64,000 bases of DNA from Streptomyces sp. NBC_01298. GTDB lineage: Bacteria; Actinomycetota; Actinomycetes; Streptomycetales; Streptomycetaceae. A model generated the notes under the pieces. The model was not told the origin of the DNA, searched no databases, and saw only the letters and a program-made list of their open reading frames with translations. The stretch covers positions 3,596,001 through 3,660,000 of the forward strand of contig NZ_CP108414.1 in assembly GCF_035978755.1 (NCBI RefSeq), read 5' to 3'. Position 1 is the stretch's first letter. Each line of letters opens with the position of its first letter. This document shows positions 44,050 through 54,285 of the stretch, one piece after another. A program made the translations under genes and the position numbers.

Positions 44050-46245
44050 TCAGACCACCGTCACCCGGGCCGAAGCCCACGAGGTGTGGTCGAAGGCGGA
44101 GTTCGCGTTGGCGTCCTCGACCGTCAGGGTGAGGAGCCGGACGCCGCGTACGTCCACGTCGAGCGCCGTCGGTCCCGAGGCGCCGGTCAGGACGCCCGTC
44201 GTGGCGAGGATCCGGCCGTCGCCGCGCACCGTCGCGCGGGTGGCTCCGGCCGCCGACTGCTTCTTCGAGAAGTCGTCGATGCCGACCAGGGTCGTGAAGC
44301 GGTTCCCGCGGCCGCCCAGGTGGTAGACGATCTCGGACGGGGCGTGCACGCCGAGGCCCTTCGCGTGACTGACCCCGCCGAAGGCGATCGGGGTGCCGTC
44401 GCCCGCCGCCTGCTTGCCGTTGGAGCGGTCGATCTCGACCGGGCCCCAGCCGTTGGACGCGGAGACCCAGGGGAGGTCGCTGAGGTAGGCGTCCCGCGTG
44501 GGCGGCGCGGGCAGCGGGGCGTACGGGGCCTGCGCGGTGAAGGCGGAGCCGCCCGCCGCGGCCGACGCGGTGAGGGTGACGGCGGCGGCCCCCTGCGGGG
44601 CGGTGAGGGTCCACACCGTGGTCAGGGACTGCCCCGGGGCGAGGGAGGCGGCCGCGGCGGGACCCGCCGGGGTCGCGGTCCAGCCCGCCGGGACGCTCAG
44701 CGACACCCGGGCGTCGGCCCAGGCGCGGGCCGTGCCGTTGGCCAGGGTGGTGGTGAGCGTGCCGGCGGACGGGGAGGCGGTCGTGGTCAGGCCCCAGGGG
44801 CGGCGGGTGTACACATCGGCCCAGGAGGAGCGGAGCAGGGCCGTGAGGGAGGCCACCACCGCCGGGTTCGCCGCCGCCACGTCGTGCTTCTCGGCGAGGT
44901 CCGCGGTCAGGTCGTAGAGCTCGAACTGCCACTGCGCGTCCGGTACGGTCCGGTCCCGCGCGGGCGCGAACCGTACGGCCTTCCAGCGGTCCTTGCGGAT
45001 GGCCTCCGCGACCTGCTTCGCCCGGCCGCCGTCCTGGGTGTTGGCCCGGCTGGTGACGCCCTGCTCGTCCCGGTACCAGTACAGGTGGTCGTGGACCGGA
45101 GCGAGCGCCGGGGCGCCGTTCAGGACGGGGGCCGCCGAGAGCCCGTCGATGTCGGAGGGGGCCGGGGCGCCGCCCGCCAGGTCGGCGAGGGTGGGCAGGA
45201 GGTCGTAGAGCGGGGTGGGACGGGCGCTGCTGGTGCCGGGGGCGATCCGGCCCGGGGACCAGGCGACGAGGGGGACGCGCACGCCGCCCTCGTACAGGTT
45301 TCGCTTGTAGCCGCGCAGCGGACCGTTGGCGTCGAAGAGGTCCGGGTTCACCCCGCCCTCCTCGTGCGGGCCGTTGTCGGAGGCCACCAGGACGACCGTG
45401 CGCTCCGCGACGCCCCGTGCCTTCAGCCGGTCGACGACCGCGCCGACCTGCGCGTCGAGGAGGCTGATCTGCGCCGCGTGCGACTTGTTCGCCTGCGTCC
45501 AGGACCGGGAGGCGTAGGCGCTCGCGTCGGGGATCTCGCTCGGGGCGTGCGGGAGGTTCGGGGTGAGGAAGAGCAGGAAGGGGTCGGGGCCGGCGGCGTG
45601 GGCGTCGATGAAGCCGAGGGCGCGCGCGGCGATCGCGTCGGGGGCGAAGGTGCCCGTCGGGACGGTCTCCTTGGCGTTGCCGTTCCAGAGGTACGCCGGG
45701 TAGTACTCGTGGGCGTGCCCGTGGTCGATGTACCCGTAGAACTCCTCGAAGCCCCGCGCGGACGGGTGGCTCGGCTGGTTCCCGGCCTCCGGTCCGAAGC
45801 CCCACTTGCCGAAGAGGCCCGTACGGTACCCGCGTGCCCGGAGCACCTCCGCGAAGGTGGTGTCGCCCGCGCCGAGGCTGCCCTGGCCGCCGCTGGAGGG
45901 GTTGGCCCGGACGGCGGCGTGGCCGGTGTGCAGGCCGGTCAGCAGCGCGGCGCGGGAGGGGGCGCAGACGGCGGCGGCGTAGGCGTCGGTGAACCGGAGC
46001 CCCTCGGCCGCGAGTTGGTCGATGCGCGGGGTCGTGATCAGCTTCTGGCCGTACGCGCCCAGGTCGCCGTAGCCCAGGTCGTCGGCCAGGATCACCACGA
46101 GGTTCGGCGGGCCCCCGGCCTCGGTCCCGGTCCCCGCCCCGGTCCCGGCGGTGGCCGCACGCGCCGGCTGGACGGCCTGCGGGAGCGCCGCGAATCCGGC
46201 GGCGGCGGCCGCGGAACCCGCGAGGAAATGGCGGCGGCTGGGCAT
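44050..46245 (-). CDS. Tat-exported sulfatase with NEW3-like and NPCBM domains
   Basis: 731 residues; ATG 46245 has GGGGAG at 6 nt. The Tat signal is [15 protein letters not shown]. The sulfatase core begins [20 protein letters not shown] (metal Asp pair) and carries the formylglycine site CAPSR at Cys94-Arg98 within [16 protein letters not shown], so a formylglycine-generating enzyme should activate it. Further catalytic segments: FGKWGFGPE and [10 protein letters not shown]. An Ig-like NEW3 domain (about 500-590, [20 protein letters not shown]) and a C-terminal NPCBM domain (about 600-731, [20 protein letters not shown]) target it to glycans. Activity on a sulfated polysaccharide outside the cell is likely; the substrate is unknown. 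Confidence 0.92.
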   Translation of the reverse strand: MPSRRHFLAGSAAAAAGFAALPQAVQPARAATAGTGAGTGTEAGGPPNLVVILADDLGYGDLGAYGQKLITTPRIDQLAAEGLRFTDAYAAAVCAPSRAALLTGLHTGHAAVRANPSSGGQGSLGAGDTTFAEVLRARGYRTGLFGKWGFGPEAGNQPSHPSARGFEEFYGYIDHGHAHEYYPAYLWNGNAKETVPTGTFAPDAIAARALGFIDAHAAGPDPFLLFLTPNLPHAPSEIPDASAYASRSWTQANKSHAAQISLLDAQVGAVVDRLKARGVAERTVVLVASDNGPHEEGGVNPDLFDANGPLRGYKRNLYEGGVRVPLVAWSPGRIAPGTSSARPTPLYDLLPTLADLAGGAPAPSDIDGLSAAPVLNGAPALAPVHDHLYWYRDEQGVTSRANTQDGGRAKQVAEAIRKDRWKAVRFAPARDRTVPDAQWQFELYDLTADLAEKHDVAAANPAVVASLTALLRSSWADVYTRRPWGLTTTASPSAGTLTTTLANGTARAWADARVSLSVPAGWTATPAGPAAAASLAPGQSLTTVWTLTAPQGAAAVTLTASAAAGGSAFTAQAPYAPLPAPPTRDAYLSDLPWVSASNGWGPVEIDRSNGKQAAGDGTPIAFGGVSHAKGLGVHAPSEIVYHLGGRGNRFTTLVGIDDFSKKQSAAGATRATVRGDGRILATTGVLTGASGPTALDVDVRGVRLLTLTVEDANANSAFDHTSWASARVTVV

Positions 46246-46331
46246 CTCGAACTCCCCGGTGACAGAAGGCTGGTGGGAAGATCGTCCGCGCGGACGGCCG
46301 CCGAGACCATGCACGGGGCATGAAAAGCGTG

Positions 46332-46389
46332 TGACGGCGGCCCCCGGGGAACGCGCACGCGATGGACGTGCACCCGGGGGCCGCCGTCA
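46332..46389 (-). terminator. Terminator downstream of the alcohol dehydrogenase gene
   Basis: Perfect 17-bp arms tgacggcggcccccggg (46332-46348) and cccgggggccgccgtca (46373-46389); on the minus strand it is followed by CTTTTC. Confidence 0.8.
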
Positions 46390-46412
46390 GACTCCGGTCA
46401 GACGGCGGCGAC

Positions 46413-47459
46413 TCAGATGGTCGAGGTGTCGATGACGAAGCGGTAGCGGACGTCGCCCGACTGGACGCGCACGTACGCCTCGTTGACCTCGTCCGCGCGG
46501 ATCACCTCGATGTCCGAACCCAGCCCGTGCCGCGCGCAGAAGTCGAGCATCTCCTGCGTCTCGGCGATCCCGCCGATCATCGAGCCGGCCAGGGTCTTGC
46601 GGCCGCCGATGACGGAGAACAGGTTCAGCGAGACCGGCTCCTCCGGGGCGCCGACGTTGACCAGGGCCCCGTCCACCTTGAGCAGGCCCAGGTAGGCGTC
46701 GAGCGCGAGCGGCGCGGAGACCGTGGACACGATCAGGTCGAAGCGGGCGGCCAGCTCCTTGAAGGTGGCCTCGTCGTTCGTGGCGTAGAAGTGGTCGGCG
46801 CCCAGCCCCCGCCCGTCCTCCCGCTTGCGCAGGGTCTGGGAGAGGACGGTGACCTCGGCGCCGAGGGCGTGGGCGATCTTGACGCCCATGTGGCCGAGAC
46901 CGCCGAGGCCGACGATCGCGACCTGCTTGCCGGGGCCGGCCTGCCAGTGCTTGAGCGGGGAGTAGAGGGTGATGCCGGCGCACAGCAGCGGGGCGGCGAT
47001 GTCGAGGGGGAGGCCGTCGGGGATGCGGACGGTGTAGTTCTCGTCGACGACCACGTGCGTGGAGTAACCGCCGTACGTGGGCTCGCCGTTCTTGTCGAGG
47101 GCGTTGTACGTGCCGGTCATGCCCTTGGCGCAGAACTGCTCCTGCCCGGCGAGGCACTGCTCACACTCGCGGCAGGAGTCGACGAAGCAGCCGACGCCGA
47201 CCCGGTCGCCGACGGCGAACTTGGTGACCTCGGCGCCGACTTCGGCGACGACACCGGCGATCTCGTGGCCCGGGACCATGGGGTAGATGCCCTCGCCCCA
47301 GCCGTCGGTGACCTGGTGGATGTCGGAGTGGCAGATGCCGGCGAACTTGATGTCGATGAGGACGTCGTGCGCGCCGACCGGACGGCGCGGGACGGTGATG
47401 CGCTCCAGCGGGGCCTTGGGCGCGGGGGCGGCGTAGGCGGCGACCTGGGTGACGGACAC
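46413..47459 (-). CDS. Zinc-dependent NAD(P)-alcohol dehydrogenase (cinnamyl/YahK type)
   Basis: 348 residues from GTG 47459, with GAGGAG upstream. Medium-chain dehydrogenase with complete catalytic zinc site ([25 protein letters not shown]) and structural zinc cysteines ([17 protein letters not shown]). The Rossmann motif [20 protein letters not shown] identifies the cinnamyl-alcohol/YahK branch that reduces aldehydes. The XRE-family regulator gene diverges from it over about 180 bp and is its probable regulator, judging by the arrangement only. Confidence 0.92.
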   Translation of the reverse strand: MSVTQVAAYAAPAPKAPLERITVPRRPVGAHDVLIDIKFAGICHSDIHQVTDGWGEGIYPMVPGHEIAGVVAEVGAEVTKFAVGDRVGVGCFVDSCRECEQCLAGQEQFCAKGMTGTYNALDKNGEPTYGGYSTHVVVDENYTVRIPDGLPLDIAAPLLCAGITLYSPLKHWQAGPGKQVAIVGLGGLGHMGVKIAHALGAEVTVLSQTLRKREDGRGLGADHFYATNDEATFKELAARFDLIVSTVSAPLALDAYLGLLKVDGALVNVGAPEEPVSLNLFSVIGGRKTLAGSMIGGIAETQEMLDFCARHGLGSDIEVIRADEVNEAYVRVQSGDVRYRFVIDTSTI

Positions 47460-47640
47460 GGTGGGGCTCCTCGGAAGACTGCTGTGTGCGGCTGCCTTGT
47501 GTGGCTGCCGTGTGCCCACAGCCTGCACGGTTCCGCTCCGGACACCCATCCCCCTGCCCTGCCTAGGTCTGGCGGACCTACCCTTGGCGGGGTCAGGCTC
47601 ACGCCCCCGGCCCGTATCCCCGCGCGGGGATACTGGGGTA

Positions 47641-48549
47641 ATGGACCAGCTTGATCAGCGAGCCGAGCTCGGCGAGTTCCTGCGCTCCCGGCGCGCCCGG
47701 CTGCGGCCCGAGGACGTGGGCCTGCCCGACTACGGGCGCCACCGCCGGGTCCCCGGCCTGCGCCGCGAGGAGCTGGCGCAGCTGGCCGGGGTGTCGGTCG
47801 CGTACTACACGCGCCTCGAGCAGGGCCACGGCCAGAACGTGTCGGCGGACATCCTCGACGCCATCGCCCGGGCCCTGCGCCTGGACAACACGGAGCGTGC
47901 GCACCTGAGCCACCTGGCCGGCCCCAAGCCCCGCAAGCGCCGCCAGACCCCGCGCCCCCAGCAGGTCCGGCCGCAGCTGCGGACGCTGCTGGACGCGATG
48001 GACGGCGTACCGGCGTACCTGGTCGGGCGGCGTCAGGACGTCATAGGCTGGAACCCGCTGGCCGCGGCCGTCTTCGGCGACTTCGGGGCGCTCCCGGCGC
48101 AGGAGCGCAACCTGGTGCGCCTGGTGTTCCTGGACCCGGCGACGGCGGAGCTGTACGCGGACTGGGAATGCCGGGCGTGCGAGGTGGTGAGCAACCTGCG
48201 CGTGTACGCCGGACAGTTCCCGGACGACGAACGGCTGTCCGCGCTGGTCGGCGAGCTGTCGGTCAAGAACGAGGAGTTCCGGCGGCTGTGGGCGGCCCAC
48301 ACGGTGGCCGACAACAAGACCCACGGCGTCAAGCGGCTGCGCCATCCGCTGGTCGGCGAGCTCGCGCTCTCCTTCGAGACGCTGGCCTTCCCGGACGACC
48401 CGGCGCAGTTCCTGGTCACCTACCACGCCGCCCCGGGCTCCCCCTCGGCCGACGCCCTGCGCCTCCTCGCCTCCTGGTCCGCGTCCACCGCCGCCCCGGA
48501 GCGGGAGCGGGAGCACGCCCCGGGCCCCGCCGGGGAATCCGCCCCGTAG
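47641..48549 (+). CDS. XRE-type regulator with MmyB-like ligand domain
   Basis: 302 residues. The N-terminal helix-turn-helix is typical: [60 protein letters not shown]. The C-terminal domain (about 105-280) matches the MmyB-like PAS-related fold: [76 protein letters not shown]. In relatives this domain binds small lipophilic ligands. Divergent to the alcohol dehydrogenase gene, an arrangement very common for this family, which suggests local regulation by the aldehyde or alcohol. Confidence 0.9.
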   Translation: MDQLDQRAELGEFLRSRRARLRPEDVGLPDYGRHRRVPGLRREELAQLAGVSVAYYTRLEQGHGQNVSADILDAIARALRLDNTERAHLSHLAGPKPRKRRQTPRPQQVRPQLRTLLDAMDGVPAYLVGRRQDVIGWNPLAAAVFGDFGALPAQERNLVRLVFLDPATAELYADWECRACEVVSNLRVYAGQFPDDERLSALVGELSVKNEEFRRLWAAHTVADNKTHGVKRLRHPLVGELALSFETLAFPDDPAQFLVTYHAAPGSPSADALRLLASWSASTAAPEREREHAPGPAGESAP

Positions 48550-48571
48550 GACCGCGCCCCCCCGGCTACGA

Positions 48572-49552
48572 CTACAGCCGCAGCTGGAAGTACCCGACCC
48601 CGCGCTCGCGCCGGTACCCCAGGGCCGCGTTGACCGCGAGCATCGGGGTGTTGTCGTCCGCCACCGAGGTGGCGATGGTGCGCAGGTCCGGGTGGCGGGT
48701 CGCCGCCTCCGCGAGCATGCGGAGCTTGACCGTGCGGCCGAGCCCGTGGCCCCGGTGGGCGGGGACGACCACGGTGTCGTACTGGAGCGCGCGCGGGCCC
48801 GCCGGATCGGGCAGGACCAGTTCCGTGTAGGCCGCCACCTCGCCGTCCGGGGTGACGGCGGCGACCGTGGTCAGGGCGCCGCCCCGGTCCAGGATCTTGC
48901 GCTGGGCCGCGTGCAGGCGCTCCGGCGTCCAGGTCTGGATCCGCTGGTCCAGCTCCCCCGACGGCGCGTCCTCCATCGCCCCGTGGGCGACGGCCGCGGC
49001 CCGCGCCCACGCGTCGGGGACCGGCCCGGGCCAGCAGTGCAGCTCGTAGCCGGGTGGGGTGGGCGCCGCCCCTTCCTTCGCGGCCCGCGCCCCCTGCGCC
49101 CACCGCGCCTCGCGCACGTCCTGCGCGTACCAGGCCATCGACAGGACGTTCTCGAAGCCCACGGACTCGGCGAACGCCTGCCCCGCACCGCCCAGGTCCG
49201 CCTCCGTCGCCACCGACGTGCGGCCGTCCGCGAGCAGCTCCTCGCGGGCCCGCTCCCACAGGGCCGCGCCCACACCGCGCCGCCGCGCGTCGGGCCGTAC
49301 GGTCAGCTCGTCCAGGAACGCGGTGTGGTCGTTGGTGCCGTCGGTGAAGAGGACCAGGGAGGCGACCGCCTCCTCCGTGGCCCAGTACAGCGAGCGCCCC
49401 CGCACCGACGGCACCCGCAGCGCTCCGGCCACCTCCGTCCGGGAGGGCGGCGCAGTCCCCGGCAGGTCGGCCGTCCGGGCTGCCGCCAGGACGGCCCACC
49501 AGTGGTCGATCTCGGTGTCGGTCGGGGGCACGGAGAGCGCGGTGATCGTCAT
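48572..49552 (-). CDS. Double-domain GNAT acetyltransferase
   Basis: 326 residues with two GNAT folds. The first acetyl-CoA loop is ELTVRPDARRRGVGAALWER, the second VVVPAHRGHGLGRTVKLRML, followed by SVADDNTPMLAVNAALGYRR. The arrangement matches mycothiol synthase-like relatives and antibiotic N-acetyltransferases, but the specific MshD signature was not recognised. Substrate unknown. It converges with the XRE regulator gene across 22 bp. Confidence 0.85.
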   Translation of the reverse strand: MTITALSVPPTDTEIDHWWAVLAAARTADLPGTAPPSRTEVAGALRVPSVRGRSLYWATEEAVASLVLFTDGTNDHTAFLDELTVRPDARRRGVGAALWERAREELLADGRTSVATEADLGGAGQAFAESVGFENVLSMAWYAQDVREARWAQGARAAKEGAAPTPPGYELHCWPGPVPDAWARAAAVAHGAMEDAPSGELDQRIQTWTPERLHAAQRKILDRGGALTTVAAVTPDGEVAAYTELVLPDPAGPRALQYDTVVVPAHRGHGLGRTVKLRMLAEAATRHPDLRTIATSVADDNTPMLAVNAALGYRRERGVGYFQLRL

Positions 49553-49605
49553 GCTCCGGACCCTAAACCGGCTCCGGACCCCCCAACCGGAGGGTGGCGG
49601 CGCGC

Positions 49606-50283
49606 TCAGGCGTTTTCGGTGACGGTCACCTTGCCGCGCCGGATCGTCGCCACCCGCGGGGCCCGCTTCGCGAGCGCGCTGTCGTGGGTGACCATGACGA
49701 AGGTCAGGCCGTGCTCCTTCCAGAGCCCTTCGAGCAGCTCCATGACCTCGTCGCGCATGGACTCGTCGAGGTTGCCGGTCGGCTCGTCGGCCAGCAGCAC
49801 CTTGGGCCGCTTCACCAGCGCCCGCGCGATGGCCACGCGCTGCTGCTGGCCGCCGGACATCTCCCCGGGCAGGTGTCCCATCCGCTCGCCGAGGCCCACG
49901 GAGTCCAGCGCCTCGGCGGCCCGGTCGCGCCGCTCGCGGGCCCCCAGCCCGAGTGGGACGAGGGCCGTTTCGACGTTCTCCTGCGCGGTGAGCGTGGGGA
50001 TCAGGTTGAAGGACTGGAACACGAAGCCGATGTTCTCGGCGCGGAACCGGGTGAGGCGGGATTCGGAGACGGTGGCGAGGTCGAGTCCGTCGAGGACGAT
50101 CTGTCCCGCCGTCGGGCGGTCCAGGGCGCCGAGCATCTGGAGCAGGGTGGACTTGCCTCCGCCGGTGGGGCCCTGGATGACGAGCCGGCCGCCGTCCTCG
50201 ATGGTCAGGTCCACGCCGGCGAGCGCGTCGATGGATTCCTTGCCGCGCCGGTAGCGCTTGGTGACACCGGTGAGTTGGTACAT
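49606..50283 (-). CDS. MacB/LolD-type ABC transporter ATPase
   Basis: 225 residues, the normal size for this class. Walker A GPTGGGKSTLLQMLG (note GPTGGGKS), Q-loop FVFQSFNLIPTLTAQENVE, signature MSGGQQQRVAIARALV, Walker B VLLADEPTGNLDE and H-loop VMVTHDS. It pairs with the FtsX-type permease coded immediately upstream (80-bp gap). Such pairs export peptides or lipoproteins or act as mechanotransmitters, not as importers. Confidence 0.93.
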   Translation of the reverse strand: MYQLTGVTKRYRRGKESIDALAGVDLTIEDGGRLVIQGPTGGGKSTLLQMLGALDRPTAGQIVLDGLDLATVSESRLTRFRAENIGFVFQSFNLIPTLTAQENVETALVPLGLGARERRDRAAEALDSVGLGERMGHLPGEMSGGQQQRVAIARALVKRPKVLLADEPTGNLDESMRDEVMELLEGLWKEHGLTFVMVTHDSALAKRAPRVATIRRGKVTVTENA

Positions 50284-50363
50284 CTCTGGTTCGTTCCCTC
50301 GGGTTGCGGGGCGGTGGTACGGGCGGGGGTGCCGGCGGGTGACGGCCGCCGGCCGGGCGGCGG

Positions 50364-51854
50364 CTATTCGACGCGGCGCAGGGCGTCCGCCGGCCGCAGC
50401 CGGGAGGCGCGCCAGCCGCCGAAGCCGCCCGCGATCAGTCCGCCCGCGACCGCGAGCGCGACGGCCAGGCCGATGGTGGAGAGCGAGACGGGCGCGGTGA
50501 GCGCGATGTCGAGGGCCTTGCCGGCGCCCTGCTGCGCGGAGCGCGTCATCCCGCCGCCCCCGCCCCCGCCGCCGCCCGGGCCCTGGGAGCGGCCGGCGCC
50601 GCCGGCGAGCTGCGCCGTCAGCCGCGGGCTGATCGCGGTGATGGCGTACGCGGCTCCGAGCCCGAGGCCGATGCCGAGGACGCCGCCGATGAGCCCGTTG
50701 ACCAGGGCCTCGCCCGCGACCTGCCCGGTGACGCGGCCGCTCTTCCAGCCGAGCGCCTTGAGCGTGCCGAACTCGCGGACGCGCCGGGACACGGCCGAGG
50801 AGGTCAACAGGCCGGCGACGAGGAAGGCGGCGAGCAGGACCGCGTACGAGAGCCAGGTGCCGACGGTGGAGGCGAGGGAGGAGGCGGTGGAGAGCGAACC
50901 GGAGACGGTGTCGGCCAGGTCGGCCGAGGTGGTGACGGTGGTGTCCGGGACGTTCTTCTGGATGGCCTGCTTGACGGAGCCGATCGCCTGGGAGTCCTTC
51001 GCCTGCACGTAGACCGTGGTGATCTTGCCGGGGGTTCCGGCGAGGGTCTGGGCCTGCTTGAGCGGGAGGTAGACGTTGGCGGCCGCGTCGCCGCTGTCGG
51101 CGGTGGCGATCCCGATCACCTTGAACTTGACGCCCTTGACGGTGACTTCGGAGCCGACGGCGAGCTTGTTCTTCGTGGCGTGGGCGCTGTCGACGACCGC
51201 GACCGCAGCGTCGCTCTCGCCGGCCGCGAAGGTGCGGCCCGAGGTGATCTTGGAGGTGGTGAGCGGGCCCAGCTCGGGGTGGGCGACGTCCGCGCCGTAG
51301 ACGGAGAAGGAGTTGACGTCGAAGTCGGCGCCGCCGCCCTCGACCGTACCGCCCTGGCCGCCGCCCGTGGCGCCCGGCTTGGCGGCGGCTCCGCCGCCCG
51401 ACTGACCCGCCGCGCGCTTGAACTCCCCGCGCTTGAACTGACCGTTGACCTTCATCACCTGGAGGCTGAGGCCGCCGACGGCCCGCGCGACCCCGCTCTG
51501 GCCGGACACCTTGTCCACGGTGGCGGCGTCGAGGGTCTGGAAGCCCTGGGGCATCACGAGGTCGCTGCTCTGCTCGGCCCCGGCGTTCGCGTCGCCCTCG
51601 CCCTTCGCGTCGAACCTGAACCGGGGGCGGGCCGCGGTATCGCCCTCGGCGGGCGGGGTCTGGGCCTTGGTGACGGTCATGTCCGTGCCGAGGCCGTAGA
51701 GCGACTGGAGGACCTTGTCCTGGGCCTGCGTCATGCCCGCCGAGACGGAGGTGACGACGATGACGAGGGCGATGCCCAGGGCGAGCCCGGAGGCGACGAC
51801 GAGCGCCGCCTTCCTGCGGCGGCGCAGCTCGCGCCGGAGGTAGGTGAAGAACAT
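50364..51854 (-). CDS. FtsX/MacB-type ABC permease
   Basis: 496 residues from ATG 51854 (MFFTYLRRELRRRRKAAL); longer open frame ignored because it lacks signal. One N-terminal helix (LVVASGLALGIALVIVVTSV) then a MacB-like periplasmic domain of about 280 residues with a Gly-rich loop, and three C-terminal helices (SYAVLLAAFLVAGLLTSS, EALVNGLIGGVLGIGLGLGA, LSTIGLAVALAVAGGLIAGG) ending with WRASRLRPADALRRVE. A poly-Gly stretch near residue 430 is coded by a run of GGN codons. Forms a transporter with the ATPase gene that follows. Confidence 0.9.
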   Translation of the reverse strand: MFFTYLRRELRRRRKAALVVASGLALGIALVIVVTSVSAGMTQAQDKVLQSLYGLGTDMTVTKAQTPPAEGDTAARPRFRFDAKGEGDANAGAEQSSDLVMPQGFQTLDAATVDKVSGQSGVARAVGGLSLQVMKVNGQFKRGEFKRAAGQSGGGAAAKPGATGGGQGGTVEGGGADFDVNSFSVYGADVAHPELGPLTTSKITSGRTFAAGESDAAVAVVDSAHATKNKLAVGSEVTVKGVKFKVIGIATADSGDAAANVYLPLKQAQTLAGTPGKITTVYVQAKDSQAIGSVKQAIQKNVPDTTVTTSADLADTVSGSLSTASSLASTVGTWLSYAVLLAAFLVAGLLTSSAVSRRVREFGTLKALGWKSGRVTGQVAGEALVNGLIGGVLGIGLGLGAAYAITAISPRLTAQLAGGAGRSQGPGGGGGGGGGMTRSAQQGAGKALDIALTAPVSLSTIGLAVALAVAGGLIAGGFGGWRASRLRPADALRRVE

Positions 51855-51970
51855 GCGGCCGAAGCTAGGCAGCACCGGTGACGGCCGGATAAGCCGTCCA
51901 TAAGAGTCGGATGAGAACGCGAACTCACAGGTCGCGCACAGGATCACCCGTACGCCCGCCTACAGCGAAC

Positions 51971-52010
51971 GGACGGCGGGGAGCCCCCTGGTCGGGGCCC
52001 CCCGCCGTCC
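51971..52010 (-). terminator. Terminator-like hairpin after the L,D-transpeptidase gene
   Basis: Arms ggacggcgggg (51971-51981) and ccccgccgtcc (52000-52010). Confidence 0.65.
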
Positions 52011-52049
52011 GTCTGCGCTTCGTCGGGGTGCGGCTGTGGTGTCGGCGGC

Positions 52050-53303
52050 TCAGACGGCCGAGCCGGCCTTCCAGGCCGCCCAGTCCATGTTCCAGCCGTT
52101 GAGGCCGTTGTCCGGCTTGATCGTCTTGTCCGGGGAGTTGACGACCGTGACGACGTCTCCGATGAGGGAGTTGTCGTAGAACCAGGCCGCGGGCTGGTTC
52201 GGGTCGTTCGCGCCCTTGGCGTCGTTCAGGCCGACGCAGCCGTGGCTGGTGTTGGCACTGCCGAAGACCGAGTCCGGGCCCCAGTAGTTGCCGTGCACGA
52301 AGGTGCCGGAGTTCGACAGGCGCATCGCGTGCGGCACGTCCTTGATGTCGTACTCGCCCTTGCCGTCGTCGTCCGTGAAGCCGACGGTGGCGCCGTTCAT
52401 CCGGGTCTCCTTGAACTTCTCGGAGATCACCATCTGACCGTTGTAGGTCGGGTTCTCCGGGGAGCCCGCCGAGATCGGGATGGTCTTGAGGACCGCGCCG
52501 TCACGGGTGACCGTCATCTTCTTGCTCTTCGCGTCGACCGTGGAGACCTGGCTCCGGCCGATCTTGAAGGTGACGGTCTTGCTCTGCACGCCCTGGATGC
52601 CCGGGCCGCCCTGGACCCCGTCCAGCGCCAGCTTCAGGGTGACGGTGGAACCCGCCTGCCAGTACTTCTCGGGGCGGAAGTCCAGCCGCTGCGTGCTGAA
52701 CCAGTGGCCCACGACCTCCTGGCCGCTGCTGGAGGTGACCGTGATGCCCGCCTGGACGGCCTTCTTGTCCTTGATGGACTTGTCGAAGGTGATCGAGACC
52801 GGCATGCCCACGCCGACGGTCTGGCCCGCGTCGGGGATGAAGGACCCCACGAAGCTGTTCTGCGGGGAGATGGTGGTGAAGGAGGCGTTCTCGTGCGCCT
52901 CGCGGCCCGCCTCGTCCTTCGCGGTCGCCGACAGCGCGTACTTCGTGGAGCGCTTCAGCGCGCCGTCCGGCTTCCAGCTCTTCCCGTCGGCGGCTATCTT
53001 GCCCGGCACCTTCGTGCCCTCGGAGCTCTTCAGCTCGACCGCGGTGAGCGTGCCCTCGGTCACGGCCACCGTGGCCGCGTCGTTCAGGCCGACGTTGGTG
53101 GCGCCGTCCTTGGGCGTGATGGCTATCTTGGCCTGGGAGGCGTCCTTGGCCGCGGCCGCGTCCACGTCCGCCTGGGATTTGGCCGACGCCTCTCCGCTGG
53201 CCTGCGGCGTCTGCGCCTTGCCGTCGTCGCCGCCGCATCCCGCGAGCACCAGTACGCCGCCGAGTACGGCGGATATGGCCACCAGGGACCTTCTCCGCCG
53301 CAT
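52050..53303 (-). CDS. L,D-transpeptidase lipoprotein with Ig-like domains
   Basis: 417 residues; ATG 53303 has GAGGA eight bases upstream. Lipobox LVLAGC anchors it outside the membrane. Two bacterial Ig-like domains (about 50-280, VGLNDAATVAVTEGTLTAVE, GVGMPVSITFDKSIKDKKAV) precede a YkuD catalytic domain with HGNYWG and the nucleophile in SHGCVGLNDAKG (His354, Cys356), as in LdtMt2. It makes 3-3 cross-links in peptidoglycan. Monocistronic. Confidence 0.94.
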   Translation of the reverse strand: MRRRRSLVAISAVLGGVLVLAGCGGDDGKAQTPQASGEASAKSQADVDAAAAKDASQAKIAITPKDGATNVGLNDAATVAVTEGTLTAVELKSSEGTKVPGKIAADGKSWKPDGALKRSTKYALSATAKDEAGREAHENASFTTISPQNSFVGSFIPDAGQTVGVGMPVSITFDKSIKDKKAVQAGITVTSSSGQEVVGHWFSTQRLDFRPEKYWQAGSTVTLKLALDGVQGGPGIQGVQSKTVTFKIGRSQVSTVDAKSKKMTVTRDGAVLKTIPISAGSPENPTYNGQMVISEKFKETRMNGATVGFTDDDGKGEYDIKDVPHAMRLSNSGTFVHGNYWGPDSVFGSANTSHGCVGLNDAKGANDPNQPAAWFYDNSLIGDVVTVVNSPDKTIKPDNGLNGWNMDWAAWKAGSAV

Positions 53304-53446
53304 GCTGTCCGTCCTCACACGCCACTCCATCGTTGCCTGAACCCCGAACTCCCCGGGCAGGGGGCATGACCCCCCTGCCTCGTCCTGACAACGCATTACA
53401 CCCCGAGGTGCTGCCCCATTCCGTTCGAATGTGGTCAACCCCACCG

Positions 53447-53788
53447 TCAGGCGTTGTCAGTCTCTTCGTCGAGCTCCCCATCTTCCTCGTCGAGGTCCCA
53501 CTCCATGGACTCGGGGTCGTATTCCACGGGCTCGCTGCTCCAGGAGGCCTGCGCGAGCTCCACTCCGGGGATGTCCGCGACCAGGTCAGTGGGGTCCACC
53601 AGGTAGGCCAGAGCCTCCGACTCGTCCTCCCGGACGGCCGCCTCGGCGTGGCCGCGCTCCTCGTCCGGCATGAACTCGTCGGCCTTGATGTGCGCGAGGG
53701 CGGCTCCGGTGAGGGCGTCGACGTCCGGCACCTCAAGTACCAAATCCACCCGAAGGCGTACGTATCGTGAGTTCTCAGAAGGGTTCAT
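53447..53788 (-). CDS. Conserved acidic hypothetical protein
   Basis: 113 residues, ATG 53788 (MNPSENSRYVRLRVDLVLEV). No signal or membrane segment. The N-terminal half looks like an alpha/beta fold (RVDLVLEVPDVDALTGAALA), the C-terminal 40 residues are extremely acidic (EYDPESMEWDLDEEDGELDE). I recognise it as a recurring streptomycete protein but know no function. Upstream ribosome site is weak. Confidence 0.7.
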   Translation of the reverse strand: MNPSENSRYVRLRVDLVLEVPDVDALTGAALAHIKADEFMPDEERGHAEAAVREDESEALAYLVDPTDLVADIPGVELAQASWSSEPVEYDPESMEWDLDEEDGELDEETDNA

Positions 53789-53895
53789 ACGACGGAGAGT
53801 AATCCCGCGGCAGCCCCGACTTTCCCACGACCCGCCCCTTTCCGTAGCATCACCGCACGGGGCCAATTCGCTGCTGCCACAAGGGGGATCGCACC

Positions 53896-54198
53896 GTGTC
53901 CGCACGCCGATCAACACTCACCGCTCTCGGAGCGACCACCCTCCTCGCCGTCCTGTGGTTCGTCCCCTCGGCCAACGCCACCGCGCCCGGGCACGAGAAG
54001 GCCGCCTCCGGCGCGCCCGCCGCCGCGCCCGCCGCCGCGAACCTGGAGGTCCAGGCCGCCTCCGCGCCCGAGCCCGCCCTCGCGCTCGCCGACACGGGCG
54101 GCGTGGACACCGCGCCCTACCTGCTCGGCGGCACGCTCTGCCTGGGCGCCGGAGCCGGCTTCGTGGCCTTCTCCGTACGCCGCTCGCGCACGGCGTAA
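53896..54198 (+). CDS. Small LAxTG sortase substrate (surface protein)
   Basis: 100 residues from GTG 53896, AAGGGGG upstream. Signal peptide (LGATTLLAVLWFVPSANATA), an Ala/Pro-rich segment of 40 residues, then the sortase motif LADTG followed by a membrane helix (YLLGGTLCLGAGAGFVAFSV) and a basic tail RRSRTA. LAxTG is the class E sortase site in streptomycetes. The mature part is too short for a folded domain, so it may be a wall spacer or a chaplin-like accessory. Confidence 0.82.
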   Translation: MSARRSTLTALGATTLLAVLWFVPSANATAPGHEKAASGAPAAAPAAANLEVQAASAPEPALALADTGGVDTAPYLLGGTLCLGAGAGFVAFSVRRSRTA

Positions 54199-54224
54199 CG
54201 AACCTGCGGACACACGAACACGCA

Positions 54225-54263
54225 GAAGGGTGCGGCCCCGGGATCTCCGGCGCCGCACCCTTC
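54225..54263. terminator. Bidirectional terminator
   Basis: Perfect 12-bp arms gaagggtgcggc / gccgcacccttc between the LADTG gene and hutH. Confidence 0.75.
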
Positions 54264-54285
54264 CCCCCTGCTCGAACTAATTCCC

